Under the pieces are notes generated by a model. It worked only from the letters and a program-made list of their open reading frames with translations. It did not search any database and was not told where the DNA came from. A stretch of DNA of 22,389 bases. Source: CAZCGA01 sp964498075 (lineage in GTDB: Bacteria > Desulfobacterota > Binatia > HRBIN30). This document shows positions 8,632 through 17,534 of the stretch, piece after piece. The number at the start of each line of letters is the position of its first letter. Within the stretch, counting starts at the first letter, position 1. Location of the stretch: assembly GCA_964498075.1 (NCBI GenBank), contig CAZCGA010000111.1, positions 1 to 22,389 of the forward strand, written 5' to 3'. The translations under genes were made by a program, and so were the position numbers.

Positions 8632-11600
8632 ATGCGCCGCAAGGCAGGTCGGTCGGGATGTGTGGTGTGCGTGCTGGTGGGAATGCTGGGATTGGGGACC
8701 CAGCAGGTCGCCGCTGCGCCCGTGTTCCACCGCGTCGATCTGCCCAATCGGATCCGCTACCCGCAGCTCGGTGGCATAGAAGACGTCACCGGCGATGGCC
8801 AACTAGACCTCATCGTCGGCGGCGACACCGGCCTGTTTGTCTTTCCCGGCGAGGGTTCGTTCGAGTTTCCTACTTGGTATCGCGCCGCGGACGACCACTT
8901 CTACGTGTGGACGGTCAACACCGCGGACCTGAACAAGGACGGCCAGCCCGACCTGGTTACCGGTGGAGTGGTTGACCTGTCCCAGCCCAGCAACACCGAC
9001 GTCGTGCGCGTCTTCCTCGGCGAGAAGGGAGGCCGCTTCCGTCGGGTCTTCGAGGTCGACGACGCCGCCCTCGGCCAGTACACGTTTCATGACCCGCGCG
9101 TCGGTGACTTCAACGGCGACGGGAATGTCGACTTCGTGCTGGCCGGCTCCGAAATCTACACCAACACTCAAGGCTATCCGGCCTGGCGCGGGAGGCTCGA
9201 AACCTACCTCGGCGATGGGCGCGGCAGCTTCGCCGGGCCGATCCGCAGCGTCCTGAGCTCCGGATCCATCATGTCGACGATTTATGTGGGCGATCTCAAC
9301 GGCGACCAGCGCGCCGACGTCGTGAGCTTCAACGCGGACACTCAGAAGCCCTACGTATCATTGGCGAACGGCAGCGGTGGCTTCCAGACGCCGCTCGGAC
9401 TGAGTGCCCCGCCGACTCCTGCTGACAAGCTTGCCGACGGCTTCCCACCCTGGGCCCACGATGTCGTTGGCGGAGATGTGAACGGCGACGGTTTTCCCGA
9501 TCTCGTCGTGCGCTTTGCCTATCGCTCCCCGGACCCCGAGTACAAATGGGGAAAGCCGCGGGAGTTCTCTTCCATCTACTACGGTGACGGTAGGGGACGA
9601 TTCCAAGCACCGGTCCGACTCCGCGAACCCGCGGAACACCGGCGCACGGTGATCGATCAGGCGATCGCTGACGTCAATGGTGACGGTCGCGGCGATATTC
9701 TCCTGACCGGCCGGAACCACTTCAGCTATGAGAGTGGTCTCTTCTACGCCTACAAAGCCACCGATGTTTACCTGAGCCTGGGCGGCGGTAGCTTCAACGG
9801 CCCACTGCTCTCGGAAGACAGCGGCGGCAGCTTTGCCGACGCGGCGCAGCCGCAGACTCGTCTGCGCGACATGGACGGCGACGGCGTGCTCGACTTGGTG
9901 ACGCAAGGCGACGGCGTGCAAATCGCCAAGGGCGACGGCGCCGGCGGTTTCGGGCGCGGCGACATCAGCGGCGCGTTCGACTATGCCTTGGGCGGGGCCG
10001 TCGCGACCGGCGACTTCAACGGCGACGGCCAAGTCGACGTCGCCGTGGCGAACTCGGGCTCGTACAACGTTACGGTCGTTCTCGGGGACGGAGCGGGGGG
10101 ATGGTCGGCAGCGACCAACTACGAAGTCGGGGAAGCCGAGACACCCCTGGCCATCGTCGCGGCTGACCTCAACGGCGACGGGATCACCGACCTGGCGACG
10201 GCGAGTCACGGCGAGTATGGTCTCGGAGGGTTTGCCGGTGTCTCCATCCTCAATGGTGACGGCGCCGGCCACTTCGCGCTGGCGCGCGATTTCATCGCCG
10301 GTATCTCGGTGGGACTGGTCGCGGAGGATCTGGATCACGATGGCCACATGGATCTGGTGGTGACCCACAACGAAAGCCGCATGATCGATGTCTTCTTCGA
10401 CATCGCGGGCGCCAATCGTCTGGTTACCATCGAGGATCCCCAGGGCCCCAGTGAGGAGGGTGCAGCCTGGGCGGTTGCTACTGCCACCGCGGACTTCGAT
10501 CGCAACGGGTTCACCGATATCGTCCGCAGCAGCGTGACGGGGGTGATCGACATCTTTCTCAATGTCGGTGATCCGGGGGTCCGATCGGTCATGCGTGTCG
10601 ACATGGGCATGCCGGTGTACGCGGTGGCGGCGGGCGATCTGAACGGCGACGGCAACGCCGACCTGGTGACGACCGTCTATGACTGGACGGCGAAGAGCGG
10701 CGGCGTCCTGGTGGTGCTCGGCGACGGCAAGGGTGGGCTGGGCACGCCGGTGCCGTACAGCCTTGGCCAGAACGTGATCCCCGACAACGTTGCGATCGCC
10801 GACTTCGATGGAGCCGGTCAACGTGCGGTCGTGTCCAGTACCTACCTCGGCCTCAAGATCTTCCCCGTCGATGCCGCTGGCCGCCTCGCCGCACCGGTCA
10901 GCCTTTCGGCCAGCTCCGTGCGGCTGCGCAACGTGGCACTGGTCGATGTGAACCAGGACGGGCTCGTCGACGTGGTCCAGTCCGAGTCCGTTTTTCTGAA
11001 CGTGACGACTTGCGGCAACGGACGGCTCGACGGCGCAGAGGAGTGCGATGACGGCAACTTCGTCAGCTGCGACGGCTGCTCGGATACCTGCCGCAGCGAA
11101 GTGGGCTTCCAGTGCGGCGACGGCGCGGTGAATACGCCATGCGGTGAAGAATGCGACAGCGGCGCCGCGAACAGCGACGTGGAGCCCGATGCCTGTCGCA
11201 GTGAATGCCGCATGCCGCGCTGTGGTGATGGCGTGCGCGACGCCGGCGAGGAATGCGATGATGGCAACACCCTGAACTGCGACGGCTGCTCGTTTGCCTG
11301 CACCCTCGATCCGCCGCCGGTGTGCGGCGACGGTGTGGAGAATCGGCGTTGTGGCGAGCAGTGCGACGATGGTAATCGAGTCAACGGCGACGGTTGCTCG
11401 GACACCTGTGAACCCGAGCTGATCCCCGGCGGGGGCCCGGCGTCGACCGACTGCGTCACCGAGTGGATCGTCGCCAACCCGAACAATGCGCCGCGCTACG
11501 ACAGCAGCGGCCGCTTCTCGCGGAAACAGACCTGCCGGGACAATGATCCGACGTGCGATTTCGACGGCGGCGTGGCCGGTAGCTGCACCTTCCACCTCAG

Positions 11601-11892
11601 CCTGTGCGTGGCCGTCAACGACAGCCAACTGCCGCGCTGCTCACCCGCGGCGTTGAAGAGCTACGCGGTGCTGAAGCCGTCGCCACGACAGGCGTCGGCG
11701 TCGGCCGCGGCGGCACGCACCCGCGGCCAGATCGACGCCACGGTGGACGCCATGGCGGCACAGCCGTTCGGCACCTGCTCCGCGCCGATGGAGGTGACCG
11801 TACCCCTCGGCAAGCAGATCGTCAGAACGCGCGCTACGACGGTCGCGCGCAAGCGCGACATCGACACCCTGGTGTTCAAGTGCACGCCGTGA
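8632..11892 (+). CDS. Secreted FG-GAP/VCBS-repeat protein with Cys-rich repeats (tandem paralog 1)
   Basis: About 1086 residues, or 1096 from the ATG at 8602. The signal peptide has a basic start (MRRKAGR), a hydrophobic core (VVCVLVGMLGLG) and a cut near VAAA|PV. Fourteen Ca-binding-loop motifs of the FG-GAP/VCBS type follow (D-x-N/D-x-D-G-x-x-D, such as DLNGDGITDL), enough for two seven-bladed propellers; the 13th is degenerate (DFDGAGQRAV). From about residue 793 come four Cys-rich CGDG...CDDGN...GC...C repeats (DUF4215/Myxococcus Cys-rich type). From about 932 there is a further Cys domain (CRDNDPTCDFDGG...CTFHLSLC...LPRC) and a basic tail ending KCTP. No membrane anchor or sorting signal is seen. 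It is likely an extracellular, disulfide-rich binding protein; the partner is unknown. Its TGA overlaps the GTG of the next gene, a paralog with the same layout. Confidence 0.88.
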   Translation: MRRKAGRSGCVVCVLVGMLGLGTQQVAAAPVFHRVDLPNRIRYPQLGGIEDVTGDGQLDLIVGGDTGLFVFPGEGSFEFPTWYRAADDHFYVWTVNTADLNKDGQPDLVTGGVVDLSQPSNTDVVRVFLGEKGGRFRRVFEVDDAALGQYTFHDPRVGDFNGDGNVDFVLAGSEIYTNTQGYPAWRGRLETYLGDGRGSFAGPIRSVLSSGSIMSTIYVGDLNGDQRADVVSFNADTQKPYVSLANGSGGFQTPLGLSAPPTPADKLADGFPPWAHDVVGGDVNGDGFPDLVVRFAYRSPDPEYKWGKPREFSSIYYGDGRGRFQAPVRLREPAEHRRTVIDQAIADVNGDGRGDILLTGRNHFSYESGLFYAYKATDVYLSLGGGSFNGPLLSEDSGGSFADAAQPQTRLRDMDGDGVLDLVTQGDGVQIAKGDGAGGFGRGDISGAFDYALGGAVATGDFNGDGQVDVAVANSGSYNVTVVLGDGAGGWSAATNYEVGEAETPLAIVAADLNGDGITDLATASHGEYGLGGFAGVSILNGDGAGHFALARDFIAGISVGLVAEDLDHDGHMDLVVTHNESRMIDVFFDIAGANRLVTIEDPQGPSEEGAAWAVATATADFDRNGFTDIVRSSVTGVIDIFLNVGDPGVRSVMRVDMGMPVYAVAAGDLNGDGNADLVTTVYDWTAKSGGVLVVLGDGKGGLGTPVPYSLGQNVIPDNVAIADFDGAGQRAVVSSTYLGLKIFPVDAAGRLAAPVSLSASSVRLRNVALVDVNQDGLVDVVQSESVFLNVTTCGNGRLDGAEECDDGNFVSCDGCSDTCRSEVGFQCGDGAVNTPCGEECDSGAANSDVEPDACRSECRMPRCGDGVRDAGEECDDGNTLNCDGCSFACTLDPPPVCGDGVENRRCGEQCDDGNRVNGDGCSDTCEPELIPGGGPASTDCVTEWIVANPNNAPRYDSSGRFSRKQTCRDNDPTCDFDGGVAGSCTFHLSLCVAVNDSQLPRCSPAALKSYAVLKPSPRQASASAAAARTRGQIDATVDAMAAQPFGTCSAPMEVTVPLGKQIVRTRATTVARKRDIDTLVFKCTP

Positions 11893-14800
11893 GCCGGGCT
11901 GCAGGGAGGATCGGAACGCGCAGGACAGTCGCGCGGTCGATGGGATGCTTGTGCATGACCATCGCGGTCATCCGCGCCGGCGCCGCTCTTGCCGGTCCGG
12001 TGCCCGCTTTCCAGCGCAGCCTGTTGCCCGACCGCCTGCGCGCTCCAGATGTCCACGCCATCGCCGACGTGACCGGAGATGGACGTCTGGATCTGGTGAC
12101 CGGCGCCGACACCGGCATCTTTGTTCTTCCCGGCGATGGCTCGGGCAAGTTCACTAGCTGGTACCGGGCGGCGGATGACGTCTTCTACGCCGAGGCGCTC
12201 GTCGTGGCTGACTTCGATCAGGACGGCCGGCTCGACCTTGCCGGCAGCGGCTACATCGGCTCGCCCGGTGCGATCAGTCACATCGTGCGCGTATGGTTGG
12301 GCGAGGAGGGCGGACGTTTTCGCCGCGCCTTCGACTTCGGCCCCAACTACAGCGGTGGCGCTGCAGTCGCCGCCGGTGACCTTAGCGGCGACGGCCTCGT
12401 CGATGTGGTTCTGAACCGTCGGGAGTGGTACGTCAGACCGCCCAATGGAGGTACGTATTCGCGCACGGTGCTCGAAGGCTATCTGGGCGACGGCCATGGC
12501 AGCTTCAGCGGCCCGATTCGTACGGTGTACGCGGCACCGGATAATCAATTCTTCGGTCCCTACTACGTGGGTGATCTCAACGGCGACGGCCGCACCGACT
12601 TGATCAGCTGGTCAGAGTATACTTCCACGCTCAACATCTTGCTGGCCGACGGCACCGGTGGCTTCCAGGCGCCAATGCCGCTCAGCGCACCAAAGTCTCC
12701 GGCGGATCTGCTGCCCGACAGTTTTCCGCCGGGCGTGCGCCATCTGACGCCGGGCGATCTCAACGGCGATGGCCGGCTCGACCTGCTCGCGCGCTTCTAC
12801 TACAGCGCGATTGACCCGGAGTACCCGCGCTGGGGCGAGCCGCGGGAGTTCTCCGCGCTGTACTTCGGTGACGGTACCGGCCACTTCAGTGCGCCTGTAC
12901 GGCTCGTGGAACCGGTGGAGCACCAACGAACGGTCGTCAGCCAGGCGATCGGCGACATCGACGGAGATGGCCGTGACGATATCGTGTTGAGCGGGCCGAA
13001 TCAGTTTCACAATCCCGGCCCGTTGTACGGGCTGCAGCCGGCTACCGATGTCTACCTGTCCATCGGCGACGGACTGTTCAACGGTCCGATCCTGTCGCCG
13101 AAGATGGGCGGCAACTTCGGGTATGGGGCACGTACCCAGTCGCCGCTTCGCGACCTCAATGGCGACGGTCTTCTGGACCTGGTCGCCATGGGAGACGTCG
13201 GCGGGCTGCAGATCGCCTTCGGCGACGGCAAAGGAACGTTCGGCCACGAGACCTACGCCGGCGGATTCGACAGCTACTGGGTGCCTGGGGCGGCGACCGG
13301 GGACTTCAACGGTGATGGCAACCCGGACATCGCGGTGGCCAACTCGGGCTCGTTCACCGTATCGGTGTGGCTTGGTGATGGTGCCGGCGGCTGGTCGGGT
13401 CCGCAAAGCTACGCCGTGGGTGATCGCCAGCGTCCGATGGCGATCATCGCCGCGGACCTCAACGCCGATGGCAAGCTCGACCTGGCCACGGCGGCGACGT
13501 ACTTCCGTGACGGGGTGCCGGGGGTGTCGATCCTCTACGGCGACGGCGCCGGCCACTTCGCGCTCGGCCGTCAACTCGATCCGGGGTTGGCGACGGCGCT
13601 CGTGGCTGCCGACTTCGATCAGGACGGAACGATCGATCTGGCGGTCGGCGATCGCTACGATCGCATCGTCGAGCTGTTCTTCGACATGCCGGGTGCGACG
13701 CGCGAAACGTCGGTGCAGGACGACTTCGAGTTGCCCGAAGGCTCCGAGTACACATTGCCGGGGCTGGCGGTTGCCGATTTCGACGGCAACGGGATGCCGG
13801 ATCTCGTGCGCAGCAGTGAAACCGGGGTGGCCAGCGTCTTCTTGAACGTCGGCGTCGTGAACGCGGGTGATTACAACCTGCTGCGTACGGTGCGCGTCGA
13901 GATGGCGGCGCGCATCGACAACGTGGCCGCCGGGGACCTCAACGGCGACGGGATCGCTGACCTCGCGGCTCCACACTGGATCGACGAGCTCAACGGCGGT
14001 GCGATCGCGGTGGCGTTGGGCGATGGCAAGGGCGGCTTCGGCGCGCCGCAGGATTACCCGCTGTACGGCGACGACATGCCGTTCAACATCGCCATCGCGG
14101 ATCTCGACGGGCACGGCGAGCGCGCCGTCGTCACCAACACCGGCCACGGTCTCAAGGTGCTGCTCGCCGACGCGACCGGTGCGCTCGGTACGCCCTTCAC
14201 GTTCACGCACGACGGCCGCGTCGGGCCTCTCCTGCACAGCCTGCCGCTCACGGATCTCAACCACGACGGTCTGCTCGACGCCGTCTTGTCGGATGCCGTG
14301 TTCTGGAACTTGGGCGCCTGCGGCAACGGGCGGATCGATAAGAATGAGGAGTGTGACGACGGGAACACCACCAGCTGCGACGGCTGCTCGGCGAGCTGCA
14401 AGCGTGAGATCGGGGCGCTGTGCGGCGATGGGATCGTAAACGCCGCGTGCGGCGAAGAGTGCGACGATGGCGCGGCGAACAGCAACGCGCCGGACGCCTG
14501 CCGTCCCACCTGTCGGTTGGCCCGTTGCGGTGATGGCGTGCAGGACACGGCAGAGCAGTGCGACGACGGCAACACGGTGAGCTGCGACGGCTGCTCGGCG
14601 AGCTGCGGCATCGACCCGGCGCCGGTGTGCGGGGACGGCGTCGTGAACGGCGCCTGCGGTGAGCAATGCGACGACGGCAATCGCGTTCCCGGCGATGGCT
14701 GTTCGAGCGCCTGTCAGCTCGAGCTGATACCGGGCGGCGGACCCGGGTCCACCGACTGCTTGACCGAGTGGGTCGTGGCGAACCCGCACAATAGCCCCCT

Positions 14801-15212
14801 CTACGATCGCAGGGGGCGCTTCTCGGCGAAGCAGATCTGCCGGGACAACGATCCGGCGTGCGACTTCGACGGTGGTGTGGCCGGCAGCTGCACGTTCCAC
14901 GTGGCGTTGTGCGTGAACATCACCGATGTCGACCTGCCGCGCTGCACGCCCGCCGCGCTGTCGCGTTGCGACGTGATGCGGCCGTCGGCGAAGGAGGCGG
15001 CGCGGTCAGGCGCCGCGGCGGACCTGCGGGCTCGCTTCGCCGCGACCATGCAGACGATGATGGCGGAATCCTACAGCGAGTGCTCGCCGACCATGGACGT
15101 GACCGTCCCGGTGGCCGGTTTCCGGCCGGGCCGGCGGACCCTCAAGACCCGCGCGGTGGCAACCACCCACAAGCGCGACATCGACACGCTGAAGTTCATC
15201 TGCACGCCGTAA
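11889..15212 (+). CDS. Secreted FG-GAP/VCBS-repeat protein with Cys-rich repeats (tandem paralog 2)
   Basis: About 1107 residues from a GTG overlapping the upstream stop (GTGA, 4 bases), which suggests translational coupling. This start gives a basic stretch (GTRRTVAR), a hydrophobic core and an ALA|GP cleavage site. The reading frame is open far upstream, but that part is antiphase to paralog 1 and not credible as protein. An ATG at 11940 is an alternative start. Layout matches paralog 1 along its length: FVLPGDGSGKFTSWYRAADD at the front, fourteen FG-GAP-like loops (the 13th again degenerate, DLDGHGERAV), four Cys-rich CDDGN repeats from about 810, then the CRDNDPACDFDGG...CTFHVALC...LPRC domain from about 947 and an ICTP end. 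Indels between copies are small. An ancient tandem duplication is the simplest explanation. Extracellular location is inferred from the signal peptide and paired Cys. Confidence 0.88.
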   Translation: MSRAAGRIGTRRTVARSMGCLCMTIAVIRAGAALAGPVPAFQRSLLPDRLRAPDVHAIADVTGDGRLDLVTGADTGIFVLPGDGSGKFTSWYRAADDVFYAEALVVADFDQDGRLDLAGSGYIGSPGAISHIVRVWLGEEGGRFRRAFDFGPNYSGGAAVAAGDLSGDGLVDVVLNRREWYVRPPNGGTYSRTVLEGYLGDGHGSFSGPIRTVYAAPDNQFFGPYYVGDLNGDGRTDLISWSEYTSTLNILLADGTGGFQAPMPLSAPKSPADLLPDSFPPGVRHLTPGDLNGDGRLDLLARFYYSAIDPEYPRWGEPREFSALYFGDGTGHFSAPVRLVEPVEHQRTVVSQAIGDIDGDGRDDIVLSGPNQFHNPGPLYGLQPATDVYLSIGDGLFNGPILSPKMGGNFGYGARTQSPLRDLNGDGLLDLVAMGDVGGLQIAFGDGKGTFGHETYAGGFDSYWVPGAATGDFNGDGNPDIAVANSGSFTVSVWLGDGAGGWSGPQSYAVGDRQRPMAIIAADLNADGKLDLATAATYFRDGVPGVSILYGDGAGHFALGRQLDPGLATALVAADFDQDGTIDLAVGDRYDRIVELFFDMPGATRETSVQDDFELPEGSEYTLPGLAVADFDGNGMPDLVRSSETGVASVFLNVGVVNAGDYNLLRTVRVEMAARIDNVAAGDLNGDGIADLAAPHWIDELNGGAIAVALGDGKGGFGAPQDYPLYGDDMPFNIAIADLDGHGERAVVTNTGHGLKVLLADATGALGTPFTFTHDGRVGPLLHSLPLTDLNHDGLLDAVLSDAVFWNLGACGNGRIDKNEECDDGNTTSCDGCSASCKREIGALCGDGIVNAACGEECDDGAANSNAPDACRPTCRLARCGDGVQDTAEQCDDGNTVSCDGCSASCGIDPAPVCGDGVVNGACGEQCDDGNRVPGDGCSSACQLELIPGGGPGSTDCLTEWVVANPHNSPLYDRRGRFSAKQICRDNDPACDFDGGVAGSCTFHVALCVNITDVDLPRCTPAALSRCDVMRPSAKEAARSGAAADLRARFAATMQTMMAESYSECSPTMDVTVPVAGFRPGRRTLKTRAVATTHKRDIDTLKFICTP

Positions 15213-15370
15213 GGACCCGCCGCGGGATGTGTTGCGCTACGCGCGGTGGCGCCTGCGGCGTCCGGTCGGTGTCCGGTCGGTTGCCTCAGGAGCCCAATCC
15301 GGCTACTAGTGCCGGCCTCGGCATGTCGTAGCGAACAAGACGCGCCGTTTCGAGAAAGGGGACACGGTTC

Positions 15371-16045
15371 ATGTGGAGAGCCACCTGGGGAGTCATCGCC
15401 GGCACCTTGATCGCTGCCTCGGCAGCGCGCGCGGCCGGTCCGGAGTTGAAGACGGATCAGGACAAGACGCTGTACGCGCTCGGCCTGGCGCTCAGCCGCC
15501 AGCTCAGCCAATTCAACCTCAACGAGTCGGAGCTCGATCTCGTCAAAGCCGGCATCACCGACGGCGCGCTCAATAAGGAGAAGAAGGTCGATCTCGACAC
15601 CTTCGGACCCAAGATCCAGGAGTTCGCGAAAGGGCGTGCGGCGGTGACGGCGGAGGCGGAGAAAAAGTCCGCGGCAGCTTTCCTGGAAAAGGCGGCAAAG
15701 GAGAAGGGCGCGACCAAGACCGCCTCGGGCCTGATCTACTCGGAGATCAAGGCCGGTAGCGGCGAGCAGCCGAAGGCGACGGACAAGGTGAAGGTCCACT
15801 ACCACGGTACCCTGCTCGACGGCACGGTCTTCGACAGCTCGGTGCAACGCGGGCAACCGGCGACGTTCCCGCTGAACGGCGTGGTTCCGTGCTGGACCGA
15901 AGGCGTGCAGCTCATGAAGGTGGGCGGCAAGAGCAAGCTGATCTGCCCGTCGTCGATCGCCTACGGCGACCGCGGCTCACCTCCCAAGATCAAGCCGGGC
16001 GCCGCGCTCATCTTCGAAGTCGAGCTGATCGAGATCGTGAAGTAG
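15371..16045 (+). CDS. Exported FKBP-type peptidyl-prolyl cis-trans isomerase (FkpA/Mip-like)
   Basis: 224 residues. The signal peptide is MWRATWGVIAGTLIAASAARA, cut near residue 21. An N-terminal helical dimerisation domain (about 25-115, TDQDKTLYALGLALSRQL; Lys/Glu/Ala-rich long helix) precedes an FKBP domain (about 119-223). The binding pocket residues are present: Y144 (VHYHGTL), F154 and D155 (VFDSS), V171-V172, W175 and Y198 (SIAYGD). It catalyses proline isomerisation and chaperones proteins in the periplasm. A ribosome binding site (AAAGGGG) lies upstream of the ATG. Its position after two very large exported proteins makes a folding role for them plausible, but a 158-base gap separates it and shared transcription is not shown. 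Confidence 0.93.
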   Translation: MWRATWGVIAGTLIAASAARAAGPELKTDQDKTLYALGLALSRQLSQFNLNESELDLVKAGITDGALNKEKKVDLDTFGPKIQEFAKGRAAVTAEAEKKSAAAFLEKAAKEKGATKTASGLIYSEIKAGSGEQPKATDKVKVHYHGTLLDGTVFDSSVQRGQPATFPLNGVVPCWTEGVQLMKVGGKSKLICPSSIAYGDRGSPPKIKPGAALIFEVELIEIVK

Positions 16046-16055
16046 GAATTTAGCC

Positions 16056-16087
16056 ATTGAGCCATTGCGTCATTGATTCATTGACTC
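16056..16087. repeat. 8-bp tandem repeat (ATTGANTC type), four copies
   Basis: ATTGAGCC, ATTGCGTC, ATTGATTC and ATTGACTC follow each other without gaps in the 69-base spacer between the FKBP and DUF482 genes; weaker related units continue to the next start codon. A similar short run (TTGAGTCATTGCTTGAT) occurs near 7323-7339 upstream of the oxidoreductase stump. Function unknown. Confidence 0.6.
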
Positions 16088-16114
16088 ACAATGAGCCACT
16101 GAGTTGATGAGGCA

Positions 16115-17254
16115 ATGAAGCTCGAGGTTCGCAGCGGTCTGGCTGACATCGATCCTGCGGCGTGGAACGCGCTGGTGGGCGAGGGCTCACCCTTTCTCGA
16201 ATGGGGCTGGCTCGCATCGCTGGAAGAGTCGGGCTGTGTCAGCGCCGAGACCGGTTGGCTGCCGCAACATCTCACGCTGTGGGAGAGCGGGCGGCTGGTG
16301 GGCGCGTGTCCGCTCTACGTGAAGGGCCACAGCCAGGGCGAGTTCGTCTTCGATCACGGGTGGGCGGAGGCCGCCAGCCGCGCCCGTCTGCGCTACTACC
16401 CGAAGCTGCTGGTTGCGGTGCCGTTCACGCCGGCGACAGGCGCCCGCTTCCTGACGCGTCCCGGCACCGACCGAGCGGAAGTCATCCGCGTCTTCGGCGC
16501 GGCGCTGCGGGAGATCTGCGGCGACAACGGCTTCTCGTCGGTGCACGTGAACTTCTGCTTGCCGGACGAGGCCGAGGGGTTGCGTACGCTCGGCTTCGAA
16601 CGGCGGACCGGTTACCAGTTCCAATGGATCAATCCGGGCTGGCGGACGTTCGACGATTATCTCGACGCCTTCCGCAGCAAGCGCCGGGTGCAGATCAAAC
16701 GCGAGCGTCGCGAGATGGCGGCGCAGGGCATCGAGATCACCGCCCACGCCGGCGAGTCGATTCCCGACGAGCTGTTCGGGCCGATGTTCCAGCTCTACAA
16801 GTCGACCATCGACAAGCTCTACTGGGGACGGCAGTACCTGAACCCCGAGCTGTTCGAGCTCCTGCGGCAACGTTGGAAACGCCGGCTGTGCTTCTTCGTG
16901 GCGCGCCGCCACGGCGCGGTCGTCGCGGGCACGTTCACAGTGCGCAAGGGCGACGTGCTCTACGGCCGTTACTGGGGCGCCTTCGAGCAGCTGCGCTACT
17001 TGCACTTCAACGTCTGCTATTACGCGTCGATCGAGTACTGCTTGCGCGAAGGCATCGCGCGCTTCGAGCCGGGTGCCGGCGGTGAGTTCAAGTACCTGCG
17101 CGGCTTCGACGCGCGCCCGACCGAGAGCATGCACTACCTCGCCGACCCGCGCCTGGCGCAAGCGGTGCGCGACTACCTGGCGAATGAGCGCGACGCCGTG
17201 GCGCAGGAGATCGACTGGCTGGAGGAGCAGAGCCCGCTGAAGAGAGAGACGTGA
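16115..17254 (+). CDS. DUF482/FemAB-like GNAT acyltransferase
   Basis: 379 residues matching the DUF482 (COG3146, 'peptidogalycan biosynthesis/recognition') family with a GNAT-type fold. Recognisable segments in order are SPFLEWGWLASLEESG (25-40), FVFDHGWAEA and YYPKLLVAVPFTPATGARFL (about 77-113), LDAFRSKRRVQIKRER (183-198) and, near the C-terminus, RFEPGAGGEFKYLRGF. These proteins are of normal length here and presumably transfer an acyl or aminoacyl group; substrate is unknown for the family. No signal peptide, so cytoplasmic. The start ATG has GAGG only 2 bases upstream. The last codons (LEEQSPLKRET) lie in a 29-bp sequence that recurs near 19.9 kb with one mismatch and, more weakly, near 20.65 kb. 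Confidence 0.9.
   Translation: MKLEVRSGLADIDPAAWNALVGEGSPFLEWGWLASLEESGCVSAETGWLPQHLTLWESGRLVGACPLYVKGHSQGEFVFDHGWAEAASRARLRYYPKLLVAVPFTPATGARFLTRPGTDRAEVIRVFGAALREICGDNGFSSVHVNFCLPDEAEGLRTLGFERRTGYQFQWINPGWRTFDDYLDAFRSKRRVQIKRERREMAAQGIEITAHAGESIPDELFGPMFQLYKSTIDKLYWGRQYLNPELFELLRQRWKRRLCFFVARRHGAVVAGTFTVRKGDVLYGRYWGAFEQLRYLHFNVCYYASIEYCLREGIARFEPGAGGEFKYLRGFDARPTESMHYLADPRLAQAVRDYLANERDAVAQEIDWLEEQSPLKRET
17217..17245 (+). repeat. Copy A of the acyltransferase-tail repeat
   Basis: These 29 bases of the DUF482 3' end match 19925-19953 with one mismatch (G for A). The core GCAGAGCCCGCTGA recurs at 20651-20664. Each copy reads x-Q-S-P-L-(K/R) in the same frame with a stop soon after. Confidence 0.7.
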
Positions 17255-17345
17255 TCCCTGAGTCGTCAGGACGATGGTCTGTACGTGGGCTTGTACGGAT
17301 CGAGGTGATCCAAGATACGCCACGCCTCTGCCCATGCATCGCCAC

Positions 17346-17392
17346 AAGCATACTTCGACCTTGTTGAGACGGGTGTTCTAACGGCCAACGAT
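17346..17392 (+). pseudogene. Uma2-family gene fragment (duplicate of 20071-20117)
   Basis: These 47 bases match the 5' part of the intact Uma2 gene with a single mismatch and would encode QAYFDLVETGVLTAND. Similarity stops sharply on both sides, and there is no start codon or catalytic region. It follows copy A of the tail repeat as the intact gene follows copy B, at a similar distance, so it is probably the relic of a second cassette or a partial duplication. Confidence 0.75.
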
Positions 17393-17534
17393 CGGAGCTT
17401 CGCCTCCGCCTCGATCTCGAAGGCCAAAGTCTGCCGCGTGTTGCGCTTGTTGCGGCGTAGCGCCGCCAGAGTTCCTCAAACGAATACGGGTCGGAGGGTA
17501 TCGGTTTCGTGATTTCACGTCGTCGATGTGTCGA

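Noticed and set aside
9358..11628. 756-codon open frame on the minus strand
   Set aside because: It is antisense to paralog 1. The high-GC codons for repeated DLNGDG-type loops keep the opposite strand open; the protein is repetitive and shows no domain.
11604..11888. Upstream extension of paralog 2 by 95 codons
   Set aside because: It overlaps the end of paralog 1 in another frame, is Arg/His/Gly-rich and would bury the signal peptide.
12612..14900. 762-codon open frame on the minus strand
   Set aside because: It is antisense to paralog 2 for the same reason, and its counterpart in paralog 1 shows the two are linked by the sense-strand repeats.
16187..17347. 386-codon minus-strand open frame
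   Set aside because: It is antisense to the DUF482 gene, which has clear family motifs in its own frame.
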